A stretch of 44,251 nt of DNA, taken from assembly GCA_001544595.2 (NCBI GenBank), contig FCOH02000039.1:1-44251 (forward strand), given 5' to 3'. The position numbers and the translations under genes were made by a program. The stretch comes from Caballeronia peredens. Lineage in GTDB: Bacteria > Pseudomonadota > Gammaproteobacteria > Burkholderiales > Burkholderiaceae. Shown here piece by piece: positions 15,304 through 25,389 of the stretch (positions are counted from its first letter, which is position 1; every line of letters starts with the position of its first letter). Under the pieces are notes generated by a model. It had not been told where the DNA came from, did not search any database, and worked only from the letters and a program-made list of their open reading frames with translations.

Positions 15304-16494
15304 ATGACAGGCGGTTCTCCGCGTCGGGGTGACGCGCCGTCCGACGGCCACCGCGCGCCGCGACGCGCGCGCCGTGCCGACAGCGCCTTTCATGCGGCCG
15401 CGCACGCGTTCGCGCGCCTGTTGATGCACCTGGCCGCGCTCGCCGCCGCGTGTGTGCGGACTGCGCTCGCGCTGCGGCCCACCGCGAGCCTCACGGTGTT
15501 CGCCGCGTTCGCGCTCTCGGCTTGCGGCCTGTTGCCGCAACAGACGCCCGCGCCGATCGTCGAGCATTCCTACATCCCGACGCCCGAGGAAACCGGACCC
15601 GCCGAGCCCGAGGAACCGTTGCCCGCCGTGCAGGCACCGGAACCCGCGTCCGCCGTGAAGCCCGCCCCCGCGCCGAAGCCGAAACGCCGCATCGTCAGGC
15701 CCAAGCCGCCGGAGCCGGTCGTGACGCCGCCGCCCGAGCCGCCCGAGCCGCCGCCACCGCCGCAGATCATCTCGACGCGCATCATGCAGCACGATCAGTT
15801 GCACGGTCTGCTCGACTCGGAAGTGCAACGTCCCGACGGCAAGGTCGTCGGCCGCGCGGTGGATCTCTATGTCGACGGCTCCGCGAAGCCGAAGCTCCTG
15901 ATGGTGAACCTCGCCGGTTTCCTCGGCGTCGGCGACCGCAAGGTCAACTTCCCGTGGGCTGCGTTCCGCTTCACGCCGAATTCGAAGACCGCGCCGATCA
16001 CTTTCGTGCAGCCGCCCGCCGTCAAGGGCAAGCCAGCCGATCCCGTGCCGAAGCCTCAACCCGTCGCGGAGGCGCCGCCCACGGTCGTGCAGCTCCTCGA
16101 TTCGACGGTCACGCAGAAGAACGGCTCGCGCATCGGCCGCGTGGTGGACGTGCTCGTCGATTCGCAGGCTCAGCCGGAGGCGCTCGTGCTCGATCTGTCG
16201 AGTTCGCTCGCGGGTGACAAGCGCCACGTCGCGGCCAACTGGGGCGACCTGCATGTCCTCTCGCGCAACAAACAGTGGCAACTGCAGATGGATTTCAACG
16301 ACGCGCAATTGAAGGCCGCACCGACCTACGCGCCCGAGCAACCGATCAAGATCGTTTCTCCCGTCGTGCCCGCACCGGCATCGACGGCGTCCGCCGCATC
16401 GGCTGCCACGGCTTCGTCCGGCCCCGCCGGCACGACGGCTTCCGGCGCCGTAGCCGCGCAGGCGCCCGCGTCCGGCGCGCGCCCCGCCAGATAA
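15304..16494 (+). CDS. PRC-barrel domain protein with lipoprotein-like and Pro-rich regions
   Basis: A 396-residue protein. A basic N-terminal stretch of about 40 residues precedes a hydrophobic segment that ends TVFAAFALSACGLLPQQ, which resembles a lipobox (LSAC), although it lies about 75 residues in. A Pro/Glu/Lys-rich linker follows (PPEPPEPPPPP). Two PRC-barrel-like modules come next: HGLLDSEVQRPDGKVVGRAVDLYVD and VQLLDSTVTQKNGSRIGRVVDVLVD, each followed by WxxFRF/WGDL-like strands. The tail is rich in Ala and Ser. PRC-barrels bind RNA or act in photosynthetic and envelope assembly; here the role is unknown. GGAG about 10 nt upstream supports the ATG at 15304. If the lipobox is used, a start at Met41 or later would fit better. 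Confidence 0.75.
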   Translation: MTGGSPRRGDAPSDGHRAPRRARRADSAFHAAAHAFARLLMHLAALAAACVRTALALRPTASLTVFAAFALSACGLLPQQTPAPIVEHSYIPTPEETGPAEPEEPLPAVQAPEPASAVKPAPAPKPKRRIVRPKPPEPVVTPPPEPPEPPPPPQIISTRIMQHDQLHGLLDSEVQRPDGKVVGRAVDLYVDGSAKPKLLMVNLAGFLGVGDRKVNFPWAAFRFTPNSKTAPITFVQPPAVKGKPADPVPKPQPVAEAPPTVVQLLDSTVTQKNGSRIGRVVDVLVDSQAQPEALVLDLSSSLAGDKRHVAANWGDLHVLSRNKQWQLQMDFNDAQLKAAPTYAPEQPIKIVSPVVPAPASTASAASAATASSGPAGTTASGAVAAQAPASGARPAR

Positions 16495-16525
16495 CGGATC
16501 ACGACATGGATAACCGATTCACGAC

Positions 16526-17767
16526 ATGGTAATTGCACGCAGTCTGCGCGCGCTCGACTGGCTGAACTTCTTCGTCGCCAACGTGCAGACCGGCTTCGGC
16601 CCTTTCATTGCTTCGTACCTTGCGGCCAACAAATGGACGCAGGGCGAGATCGGCCTGATGCTTTCCGTCGGCACGATCAGCGCGATGGCGAGCCAGTTGC
16701 CGGCAGGCGCGCTCGTCGATGCGATGCGCAACAAGAAATTCGCCGCGCTCTCCGCGATCGTCGCGATCATCGTGAGCGCGCTGTTGCTCGCCGCGAGTCC
16801 GACGTTCGTCCCCGTTTTTGCCGCCGAAGTGCTGCACGGCTTCGCGAGCTGCATGCTCGTCCCGGCGATGGCGGCAATCTCGCTCGCTCTCGTTTCGCGC
16901 GCCGATCTCGGCGACCGGCTCGGCCGCAACGCGCGCTGGGCGTCGATCGGCAGTGCGCTCACCGCGGCGCTGATGGGTGCGTTCGGCGAGTATCTGTCGC
17001 TGCGCTCGGTGTTCTTCCTGACCGCCGCGCTCGCGCTGCCGGCGATCGTCGCGCTACGCATGATCCATTACGACGCAGCGCCCGGCGTGCCGCGCGCGCC
17101 TGCGGGCGGCAAGTCGAAGCTGACGTCCGAGGGCGAAGAGCGCGAATCCTTGCGCGAGCTGCTGAAGGACAGACGGCTGCTGATCTTTGCGGCGTGCGTG
17201 GTGCTCTTTCATCTCTCGAATGCGGCGATGCTCAATCTCGCCGCCGGCGAAGTCACCGCGCACATGGGCGACAACGTTCAACTCGTGATCGCGGCGTGCA
17301 TCATCGTGCCGCAGTTCATCGTTGCGGCGTTGTCGCCGTGGGTCGGGCGGCAGGCGCAGAACTGGGGGCGCAGGCCCGTGCTGATCATCGGCTTCTGCGC
17401 GCTGCCGATCCGCGCGATCCTGTTCGCGGGCGTGAGCAGCCCGTATCTGCTCGTGCCGGTGCAGATGCTCGACGGCATCAGCGCGGCGGTCTTCGGCGTG
17501 ATGTTGCCGCTCATCGCGGCGGACGTCGCGGGCGGGCGCGGGCACTACAACCTCACGATCGGCTTCTTCGGGCTCGCGGCGGGCGTCGGCGCAACGTTGT
17601 CGACGGCCGCGGCCGGATTCGCCGCGGACCGCTTCGGCACCGCGATGAGCTTCTTCGGACTGGCCGCCGCAGGCGCGCTCGCGGTGGCGATGGTCTGGCT
17701 CGCCATGCCGGAGACGCGCGGCACGCAGGCGGTGAAGGAAGAAGAAAAGCCGCCGGTGAAAGCCTAG
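16526..17767 (+). CDS. MFS transporter
   Basis: A 413-residue major facilitator with 12 hydrophobic helices in two halves, joined by a charged loop (EGEERESLRELLKDRRL). The N-terminus RALDWLNFFVANVQTGFGPF matches a well-represented MFS subgroup in Burkholderia. The loop-2 signature is degenerate (GALVDAMRNKK). The substrate is unknown. There is no convincing ribosome site before 16526. The 19 bases before the start are a near-exact duplicate of the 18 bases at the preceding gene's stop codon, creating an 8-codon mini-ORF (16506-16532) that overlaps the start; this may couple translation. Confidence 0.88.
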   Translation: MVIARSLRALDWLNFFVANVQTGFGPFIASYLAANKWTQGEIGLMLSVGTISAMASQLPAGALVDAMRNKKFAALSAIVAIIVSALLLAASPTFVPVFAAEVLHGFASCMLVPAMAAISLALVSRADLGDRLGRNARWASIGSALTAALMGAFGEYLSLRSVFFLTAALALPAIVALRMIHYDAAPGVPRAPAGGKSKLTSEGEERESLRELLKDRRLLIFAACVVLFHLSNAAMLNLAAGEVTAHMGDNVQLVIAACIIVPQFIVAALSPWVGRQAQNWGRRPVLIIGFCALPIRAILFAGVSSPYLLVPVQMLDGISAAVFGVMLPLIAADVAGGRGHYNLTIGFFGLAAGVGATLSTAAAGFAADRFGTAMSFFGLAAAGALAVAMVWLAMPETRGTQAVKEEEKPPVKA

Positions 17768-17777
17768 CGGCCAATGC

Positions 17778-19160
17778 TCACGCGAGCGGCTTCAGTCCTT
17801 CGAGCAGCGTCGGTACCAGTTCGCTCACCGTGGGATGGATATGCATGGCCCGCTGCAGCGTCGTATAAGGCGCATCCGCGTTCATGATTTCGATGAAGGT
17901 ATGAATCACCTCATCGCCTTCGATGCCGTGAATCGCCGCGCCCAGAAAGCGCTTCGTGCGCGCATCGACGAGCGCCTTCATGAAGCCCGCCGTTTCGCCG
18001 CGTTCGCGCGCGCGCCCCACGCGCGTCATCGGCATCGTCGCGATGAGCGCCTCGCGGCCGTCCTTGCGCACTTCTTCTTCGCTCATGCCCACGCGCGCGA
18101 ACGGCGGATCGACGAATACCGCATACGCCATGATGCGCGTGTCGACACTGCGCGATTCGCCGTCGAGCAGATTCGACGCGATGATCTCGTAGTCATTCCA
18201 TGACGTATGCGTGAATGCGCCGCGCCCGTTGACATCGCCGAGCGCATAGACGCCTTCCGCTTTCGTGCGCAACTGGCCGTCCACGTCGATCATGCCGTGC
18301 CGGTTCACCACGATACCCGCGTGTTCGAGGCCGAGATCGTCGGTGTTCGGCGTGCGGCCCGTCGCGAAGAGCAGATGTGATGCATCGATCGAGCCGTCGC
18401 CCAGCACGATGCGCACGCCGTCCGCCGACGGCTCCACGCGCCCGATCTGCGCGTCGAAGCGAAATTCGATGTCTTCGCCGATGAACACGTCCTGCACCGC
18501 GCGCGCGAAGTCTTCGTCCTCGCGCGTGAGGATGCGCTCGCCGCGCACGAGCAAGGTCACGCGGCTGCCGAAGCGCCGGAACATCTGCCCGAACTCGAGC
18601 GCGATATAGCTGCCCCCGACGATCACGAGATGCGCGGGCACTTCAGTGAGTTCGAGGATCGTCGAGTTGGTGAGATACGGTACGCGCTCGAGCCCTTCCA
18701 CCTTCGGCACCGACGCGCGCGTGCCCGTGTTGATGAAGGCGAGATCGGCTTCGATGTCCTGCGTCGAGCCGTCGGCGGCCTCGATGCGCAACGCGTGCGG
18801 CCCCGTGAAGCGCCCGTGTCCCTTGAACACGGTGAGATTCTTCGTGCCGCGCAGCCATTTCTCGATGCCCTCGCGCGAGCCGCCGATCACGTCGTCCTTG
18901 CGCGCCTTAACGCGCGCCATGTCGATGCTGATCTCGCCGCCGATCATCACGCCGTATTGCGCCGCCGTGCGCGCGACGTGCGCCGCGCGCGCGCTCGCGA
19001 CATAGGTCTTGGTCGGCGTGCAGCCGACATTCACGCAGGTGCCGCCGAACAGGTGCCGCTCGATCACGGCCGTACGCTTGCCGCTTTGCGCGAGCCGCAC
19101 GGCAAGCGGCGAGCCGCCCTGCCCGGTGCCGATGACGACCGCATCGAAATGCTGTGACAT
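17778..19160 (-). CDS. FAD-dependent pyridine nucleotide-disulfide oxidoreductase (mercuric reductase-like)
   Basis: A 460-residue class I flavoprotein disulfide reductase. It has the FAD motif VIGTGQGG (9-16), the redox-active pair in GGTCVNVGC (Cys42 and Cys47), the NAD(P) motif VIVGGSYIALEFGQ, the second FAD motif VYALGDVNG, and the C-terminal catalytic HIHPTVSE. It resembles the mercuric reductase-like branch, but it lacks the N-terminal heavy-metal domain and the C-terminal Cys pair, so it is not a true MerA. The substrate is probably a small disulfide or quinone-like compound. GGGGAG about 7 nt upstream sets the ATG at 19160; the frame open to 19994 is antisense to the antiporter gene. 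Confidence 0.88.
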   Translation of the reverse strand: MSQHFDAVVIGTGQGGSPLAVRLAQSGKRTAVIERHLFGGTCVNVGCTPTKTYVASARAAHVARTAAQYGVMIGGEISIDMARVKARKDDVIGGSREGIEKWLRGTKNLTVFKGHGRFTGPHALRIEAADGSTQDIEADLAFINTGTRASVPKVEGLERVPYLTNSTILELTEVPAHLVIVGGSYIALEFGQMFRRFGSRVTLLVRGERILTREDEDFARAVQDVFIGEDIEFRFDAQIGRVEPSADGVRIVLGDGSIDASHLLFATGRTPNTDDLGLEHAGIVVNRHGMIDVDGQLRTKAEGVYALGDVNGRGAFTHTSWNDYEIIASNLLDGESRSVDTRIMAYAVFVDPPFARVGMSEEEVRKDGREALIATMPMTRVGRARERGETAGFMKALVDARTKRFLGAAIHGIEGDEVIHTFIEIMNADAPYTTLQRAMHIHPTVSELVPTLLEGLKPLA

Positions 19161-19430
19161 GCTGAGTTCTCCCCGGCCCGGCCGCGTCGCCGATGCACGC
19201 TGCGTGCGGGAGCGAAAGACCGTGCGTATGAAGCGGATGACGAATCGCAACGCGAAATCGGAAATCATCTTACGCGCAACTCGCCGCGCGGTCAGAGAGG
19301 GTGCAAAGCCAGGGTCGACGCGCGCGCAATAGCAGACACAGGCATGGCTCGTGCTGCGTTTCGTATGAACGTCCCGCGCGTCGCCGCGCGGCCCGCCTGG
19401 CCACGGCACACGAGACCCGCAAAGGGATAC

Positions 19431-20744
<1,314 letters not shown>

Positions 20745-20787
20745 ATGTCATGATGCATGGCGCACATCTTTCGAGGACCGATCCGGC

Positions 20788-21372
20788 ATGAAGCATCTGC
20801 TTTTCTTTTGCGGGCACGCGGGCACCGGCAAGACGACGCTCGCGAAGCGCCTCTTCGCGCCGCTCATGCACGCAACGGGTGAACCGTTCTGCCTGCTCGA
20901 CAAGGACACGCTGTACGGCGCCTACAGCGCCGCGGCGATCGGCGCGTTGACCGGCGACCCGCACGATCGCGACAGTCCGATGTTCATCGAACATTTTCGC
21001 GATCCGGAGTATCGCTCGCTCGTCGACACGGCTGCGGAAAATCTGTCGTTAGGCGTGAGTGTGACGGTGGTTGCGCCGCTCACGCGCGAAGTGCGCAGCG
21101 GGCGTCTGTTCGATCGCGCGTGGCTCGGCATCGGTGACGATGTGATCATTCGCGTCGTATGGGTGCACGTGGATGAAAACGTGGCGCGCGAGCGCATCGT
21201 CGCACGTGGCGATGCGAACGATGCCTACAAGCTCGCGCACTGGGAAGAATATCGACAGCGCCTTTTCGCGCCCGACGAAGCGCTTGCCCGAACGCTCGTC
21301 ATGTTCGACAACAGCGCGCCTTCGGATCAGGCGCACGACGCTTTGCTCGCGCGCCTGATCGAGACGCCTTAA
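20788..21372 (+). CDS. P-loop ATPase/kinase-like protein
   Basis: A 194-residue protein with an N-terminal Walker A motif, FFCGHAGTGKTTLAKRL. A later charged region VHVDENVARERIVARGD resembles the lid of small nucleoside or sugar kinases (AAA_33/zeta-toxin-like fold). LLDKDTLYG may carry the acceptor-site Asp. It probably phosphorylates a small molecule; the substrate is not evident. I prefer the ATG at 20788, with GAGGA 10 nt upstream and the P-loop close to the N-terminus. The ATG at 20737, overlapping the antiporter stop by 8 nt, would add 17 residues and suggest coupling. Confidence 0.75.
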   Translation: MKHLLFFCGHAGTGKTTLAKRLFAPLMHATGEPFCLLDKDTLYGAYSAAAIGALTGDPHDRDSPMFIEHFRDPEYRSLVDTAAENLSLGVSVTVVAPLTREVRSGRLFDRAWLGIGDDVIIRVVWVHVDENVARERIVARGDANDAYKLAHWEEYRQRLFAPDEALARTLVMFDNSAPSDQAHDALLARLIETP

Positions 21373-21398
21373 ACGGCACGTATGCCACGCACGCTTCC

Positions 21399-22514
21399 TT
21401 AAGCGACCGCCAGATGCCGCGCCGTCGTCACCGTGTTCGCGCCTTCATACAACTTGCCGAAGCGATTATTGAGGAACGCTTCGAGCGGCACCTGCTCCTG
21501 ACGCACGAAGCCGCTTTGCGGCAGCACGCCTTCGCGGAACAGATCGAGCTCCGCGCAGATCGCGCCGGCGGTCGTGATCTGAATCGCGCTCATCGGCGTG
21601 CCGCACACGTCCTTAGCGAAGATCTTGCGCGTGAACACGTCCTGCACGAGCTGTCCGCGGCGCATGCCCGTCACGGTGACAAAGATCAGCACGACGTCCT
21701 GCGCAGTCGAGGGCACCGCGCGCTTGAGCATCGTCTTCAGGCCGTCGCGATCGGTGGACATGCGCAGGTCGTCGAGCAGGAACTTCATCAACTCGCGATG
21801 CCCCGGATAACGCACCGATTTATAGTCGAGCGTCTCGACTTTGCCCGCGAGCGTCTCGCACAATGTGCCGAGGCCGCCCGACGTATTGAACGCTTCATAC
21901 TCGATGCCGTCGAGCGAGAAATGTTCGACGCCTTCGAGCGGCTGCACCCATTGCGTGCGGCCATCGCGGATCGCCTCGCACGGCTGGCAATACTCGTTGA
22001 TCAGGCCGTCGATGCTCCACGTCAGGTTGTATTTGAGCGCGTTGGTCGGAAACTCGGGCAGCGCGCCGACGCGCATCTTGACTTCACGGACATCGTCCAG
22101 ACGCTTCGCCAGATCATGCGCGACGATACCGATGAAACCCGGCGCGAGGCCGCATTGCGGCATGAAGGCAAGTTCCGAACTTTCGGCGATGGCGCGGATG
22201 GCGTGCGTCGCGCGGACATCTTCCGTCAGGTCGAAATAATGCACGCCCGCCGCCTTGGCCGCCGAGGCAACGTTGATCGCGAGGTAGTACGGCAGCGCGT
22301 TGACGAGCGCGTCGAAGCCGTTCAGCGCCTGGCGCAGTGCGGGCGTGTCGGCGGAATCGACACGGCGCGTCGGAATGCCTTGCGCATCGAGCAACGCGAG
22401 CGCGTTTTCGTCGCGATCGAACGCGACGACTTCAAAATCCCCCGTTTCACGCAGCAAATGGGCAATGCTCTGACCGATCAATCCGGCGCCGACGAGGGCC
22501 ACTTTCATATTCAT
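21399..22514 (-). CDS. Saccharopine dehydrogenase-family oxidoreductase (lysine 6-dehydrogenase-like)
   Basis: A 371-residue NAD(P)-dependent enzyme. The Rossmann motif VALVGAGLIGQSIAHLL is at residues 5-21. It continues with FDALVNALPYYLAINVASAAKAAGVHYFDLTED and MPQCGLAPGFIGIVAHDLA, which are conserved in saccharopine/lysine dehydrogenases. Length and motifs fit lysine 6-dehydrogenase or related single-domain enzymes better than bifunctional LKR/SDH. It should act on a cytoplasmic amino acid. An Lrp/AsnC gene lies 157 bp upstream on the same strand, which fits amino-acid-responsive control. GGAG about 8 nt upstream supports MNMKVAL at 22514. Confidence 0.8.
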   Translation of the reverse strand: MNMKVALVGAGLIGQSIAHLLRETGDFEVVAFDRDENALALLDAQGIPTRRVDSADTPALRQALNGFDALVNALPYYLAINVASAAKAAGVHYFDLTEDVRATHAIRAIAESSELAFMPQCGLAPGFIGIVAHDLAKRLDDVREVKMRVGALPEFPTNALKYNLTWSIDGLINEYCQPCEAIRDGRTQWVQPLEGVEHFSLDGIEYEAFNTSGGLGTLCETLAGKVETLDYKSVRYPGHRELMKFLLDDLRMSTDRDGLKTMLKRAVPSTAQDVVLIFVTVTGMRRGQLVQDVFTRKIFAKDVCGTPMSAIQITTAGAICAELDLFREGVLPQSGFVRQEQVPLEAFLNNRFGKLYEGANTVTTARHLAVA

Positions 22515-22604
22515 CTCCTTTATGTGTGCGGGTTGAGCGACGGGCTGAGCCGATTCGCTTCCACATACAGTTTAGGAGCGCATGAATACTGATTCCTAGA
22601 CACA

Positions 22605-22645
22605 AAATGATGCGCTTCGACGATCGTTTTCGTCATTTCGACGAT
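22605..22645. promoter_or_regulatory. Candidate Lrp-type operator upstream of the dehydrogenase
   Basis: TTCGACGAT occurs twice (22616-22624 and 22637-22645), start to start 21 bp, about two helical turns. AAATGA (22605-22610) and TCATTT (22633-22638) form an enclosing inverted repeat. The cluster is 90-130 bp before the dehydrogenase start, in the gap between it and the Lrp gene. Phased, imperfect sites are usual for Lrp/AsnC proteins. Confidence 0.4.
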
Positions 22646-22671
22646 AAAACCCTACGATTCGCATCGACGCC

Positions 22672-23127
22672 TCATCCCGCGCGGTCGATCTTGCGCGCAA
22701 GAATGATCGACGTCGTGGTCCGCTCGACGCCTTCGAGTCCGCCGATTTCGTCGAGCAGATCGTTCAGGCGGTCGGGCGAATCGGCGCGCAGCCACGCGAC
22801 GTAATCGAACTCGCCGCTCACCGCGCAGAGAAGTTGAATCTCGGGCATGCGCGCGAAGCGCTTTTGCAGGTCGCGGCCGTACTTCGGCATGAGCTTGATG
22901 CCGACATACGCCTGAATGCTCGCGTCCAGCACGTCCTGACCCAGCCGCACGCCGTAGCCCGCGATCACGTTATTCTTCTCGAGCCTCGCGATGCGCGCGA
23001 TCACCGTCGTGCGCGCGACGCCCAGTTGCCGCGCGAGATGGGCGACGCTCTCACGCGCGTTCATCTGCAGGAGCGCGACGAGATTGCGGTCGATGTCGTC
23101 GAGCTGGTCGAGGCGCGGCGGTCTCAT
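22672..23127 (-). CDS. Lrp/AsnC-family transcriptional regulator
   Basis: A 151-residue regulator. The N-terminal HTH is at about 8-60 (LDQLDDIDRNLVALLQMNARE, in two pieces, then LARQLGVARTTVIARIARLE). The C-terminal RAM ligand-binding domain includes VGIKLMPKYGRDLQKRF and CAVSGEFDYVAWLRADS, with the conserved G-x-x-D/E-Y-V/L-like core. Members sense amino acids and regulate adjacent catabolic or transport genes. The downstream lysine-dehydrogenase-like gene is the natural target. The start at 23127 is supported by GGGA about 10 nt upstream. The frame is open to 23226, but this covers the repeat at 23145-23210. Confidence 0.9.
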   Translation of the reverse strand: MRPPRLDQLDDIDRNLVALLQMNARESVAHLARQLGVARTTVIARIARLEKNNVIAGYGVRLGQDVLDASIQAYVGIKLMPKYGRDLQKRFARMPEIQLLCAVSGEFDYVAWLRADSPDRLNDLLDEIGGLEGVERTTTSIILARKIDRAG

Positions 23128-23144
23128 GTGGGCGTCGTCCCTGG

Positions 23145-23210
23145 TTTTTTGCGTTTTGCGTGATGTGTTTTGAATGCAATCAGGCATTCGGCATGTTGTG
23201 TTTTGCATTA
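23145..23210. repeat. Cluster of dispersed TTGCGTTTTGCG / TTTTGAATGCA motif copies
   Basis: The run TTTTTTGCGTTTTGCGTGAT is followed by GTGTTTTGAATGCAATCAGG and TTGTGTTTTGCATTA. This gives three variants of the same word in 66 bp between the Lrp start and the end of the LysR gene. It is the densest cluster in the window. Confidence 0.5.
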
Positions 23211-23229
23211 TCGCCGACAAGCCCACGGC

Positions 23230-24120
23230 TCAGACGCCCAGCCGCGCCACCATGAAGTCGACGAAGCTCGCGAGCTTGGGCGTCGCGCGCGTATCGCGCG
23301 GATAGACGAGATGCGCGGGCGAAGGCTTCGGCAGGAAATCGTGCAGCACGGCCACGAGCGCGCCGCTCTTCAGATCGTCTTCGACGAGCGCGTGCGGCTG
23401 AAGCACGAGGCCGAAGCCCGCGAGCGCGGCCTTTCTGAGCGCCTGTCCGTTGTTGGCCCGAAAGCGCGCCGACTGCGTGCGGCTCGAGTGCGTGGCGTCG
23501 TCCTCGCCTTCGAGCCGCCAGCCCGCCTCGCGACCCTGATGCACGAAGCCGAGACATTCGTGGCTGGCGAGATCGGCGGGCGTCGCAGGCGTGCCCGCGC
23601 GGGCGAGATACGCGGGCGACGCGCAGACGGTCATCGCGTAGGGCTTGAGCGGGCGCGCGATGAAGCTCGAATCGGGCAGCACGCCGATGCGCACGGCCGC
23701 ATCGAACCGCTCTTCGACGATATCGACCATGCGGTTGCTGAGATCGAGTTCGACGGCGATCTGCGGGAACGCCGCGAGGAACTCGGTCACCGCGGGCGTG
23801 ACGAACTGCACGCCATAGGTGAGCGGCACGGTCACGCGCAGCACGCCGCGCGGCGTCGCGCTCATCGCTTCGGCGAGGGCGTCGGCGGCGTCGACGTCGG
23901 CGAGAATGCGCCGGCAGCGTTCGTAGTATTCGCGGCCGATTTCGGTCAGGCTCTGCCGGCGCGTCGTGCGCACCATCAGACGTGCATCGAGCCGCGCTTC
24001 GAGCGCCTGGAGATGCTTGCCCGCCATCGGCGCGGAAATGGAAAAACGCTCGGCGGCGGCGCTCAGGCTGCCCGCCTCGACGATGGTCACGAAGACCCGC
24101 ATGCTCAACAAGGTATCCAC
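23230..24120 (-). CDS. LysR-family transcriptional regulator
   Basis: A 296-residue LTTR with the winged helix-turn-helix at about 1-60 (MRVFVTIVEAGSLSAAAERF, then ISAPMAGKHLQALEARL) and an effector domain from about 90. It contains VCASPAYLARAGTPATPADLASHEC, typical of the LysR type 2 domain of the CrgA/DmlR subgroup. An unusual point is the recognition helix, SAPMAGKHLQALE, rather than the common PSxVSRxIxxLE. It diverges from the Spy-like gene, with 178 bp between the starts, so it may control that gene; this is inference from position only. Confidence 0.88.
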   Translation of the reverse strand: MDTLLSMRVFVTIVEAGSLSAAAERFSISAPMAGKHLQALEARLDARLMVRTTRRQSLTEIGREYYERCRRILADVDAADALAEAMSATPRGVLRVTVPLTYGVQFVTPAVTEFLAAFPQIAVELDLSNRMVDIVEERFDAAVRIGVLPDSSFIARPLKPYAMTVCASPAYLARAGTPATPADLASHECLGFVHQGREAGWRLEGEDDATHSSRTQSARFRANNGQALRKAALAGFGLVLQPHALVEDDLKSGALVAVLHDFLPKPSPAHLVYPRDTRATPKLASFVDFMVARLGV

Positions 24121-24298
24121 TGCGCGAATTTTCCAGAGTCGTATCGAATGTAAGCAGATGTGGCAATGCGGTCGGAGCCGCGTGCAATCGTGATACTAAT
24201 ATCCGCCGATGGCGTGCTCATCGCGCTCGCTTTCCAGCAGCTTACTAAGCAGCCCGTCAGGCACGCCGCCTTTCATATCCATCGAAGGTATTCTCCGA

Positions 24299-24799
24299 AT
24301 GAAAAGAACACTCGCCGCATTGGCCGCTTTCTGCGCATTGAGCCCGGTTTTCGCGCAATCGTCCGCGCCCGCCGTGCAAACCGCCGCGTCCGCACCGGCT
24401 GCGACGAAGCGCGAGGCGCGCGTCGAGGAGCGTATCGCGCAACTGCATGCGAGCCTCAAGATCACGCCGCAGCAGGAAGCACAATGGTCGAAATTCGCCG
24501 ACGTGATGCGCGACAACGGCCGCACGATGGCCGATCTGTACCGCCAGCGCATCGCGCAGCGCGACACGATGTCCGCGCTCGACGACATGAAGCAATACGA
24601 GCAGATCACGCAGGCGAACGCGGACGGCACGAAACGCCTCGTCGAAGCTTTCGATCCGCTGTATGCGAGCCTGTCGCCCGAGCAGAAGAAGCTGGCCGAT
24701 GCGAGCTTCCGCGAAGATCACAGCAAGGCGCGGCAGAATCGCGCGCATCGCCGTTCGCATGCGGCCGGTGCCGATGCTGCATCGACGACAAAGCCCTGA
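24299..24799 (+). CDS. Spy/CpxP (LTXXQ)-family periplasmic protein
   Basis: A 166-residue exported protein. The signal peptide is MKRTLAALAAFCALSPVFA. After an Ala/Ser-rich linker, a helical region holds LHASLKITPQQEAQWSKFADVM and later AFDPLYASLSPEQKKLADAS, both carrying the LTxxQ-like motif (ITPQQ, LSPEQ). The protein ends in a basic, His/Arg-rich tail. Spy/CpxP-type proteins are periplasmic chaperones or stress sensors. Start at the ATG 24299; upstream residues lack a signal. It is monocistronic, with a strong terminator 63 bp downstream. Confidence 0.82.
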   Translation: MKRTLAALAAFCALSPVFAQSSAPAVQTAASAPAATKREARVEERIAQLHASLKITPQQEAQWSKFADVMRDNGRTMADLYRQRIAQRDTMSALDDMKQYEQITQANADGTKRLVEAFDPLYASLSPEQKKLADASFREDHSKARQNRAHRRSHAAGADAASTTKP

Positions 24800-24861
24800 A
24801 GTCAGTCGCATCGTCCGAAGCCTTGCCGGCGCGTAGACGAGCTTGCATCGAGCCCGGAACG

Positions 24862-24892
24862 AGCCCGCATCGCACGATGCGGGCTTTTTTTC
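24862..24892 (+). terminator. Rho-independent terminator after the Spy-like gene
   Basis: AGCCCGCAT (24862-24870) and ATGCGGGCT (24877-24885) pair with a 6-nt loop and are followed by a run of T. Confidence 0.88.
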
Positions 24893-24960
24893 TTTCGGCG
24901 GGTGCAAAATGGCGTGAATGCCGTTACGATCCCGCACCGCCACCACTCGCGATCCGCACC

Positions 24961-25389
24961 ATGGTTCATCTGTCCCGACTCGATCTCGCCACCGATCCCG
25001 ACGCGCGCCGCGTTGTGAAGGACGAAGCCGTGTCCGTCGAATTCGCAGTCGCTCCGGGCGAGCTGATGAGTCTCGAAGGTCCGAACCGCTACGCGAGCGG
25101 CGATGCCATCGTCACCGGCAGCGGCGGCGAACGCTGGGTCGTGTCGCGCGATCGGTTCGACGCGAAATACGCGCCCGAAGGCGGCATCGCGCACGGCGGC
25201 CCGGGCATGTATCGCAACAAGCCGAGCGTCGTGCTGGCAAAAGAGATGCGCGAGCCCTTCTCCATCGCGCGATCCGATGCGGGCGACATCCTCACCGGCG
25301 ACACCGGCGACTGGGTCATGCAATACGCCCCGGGCGATTACGGCGTCGTGAAGGCCGCGCGTTTCGCCAAGGTTTATCGCGTGCTCTAG
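24961..25389 (+). CDS. PGDYG-domain protein
   Basis: A 142-residue soluble protein carrying the eponymous APGDYGVVK motif near its end (about 124-132). It also has VAPGELMSLEGPNRYASGDAIV and WVVSRDRFDAKYAP. PGDYG proteins are small, of unknown function; the repeated GDxIxTG pattern suggests a small beta-fold. I use the ATG at 24961; its ribosome site is weak and the frame upstream is not coding. Its stop codon is shared with the convergent gene through the palindrome CTAG at 25386-25389. Confidence 0.75.
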   Translation: MVHLSRLDLATDPDARRVVKDEAVSVEFAVAPGELMSLEGPNRYASGDAIVTGSGGERWVVSRDRFDAKYAPEGGIAHGGPGMYRNKPSVVLAKEMREPFSIARSDAGDILTGDTGDWVMQYAPGDYGVVKAARFAKVYRVL

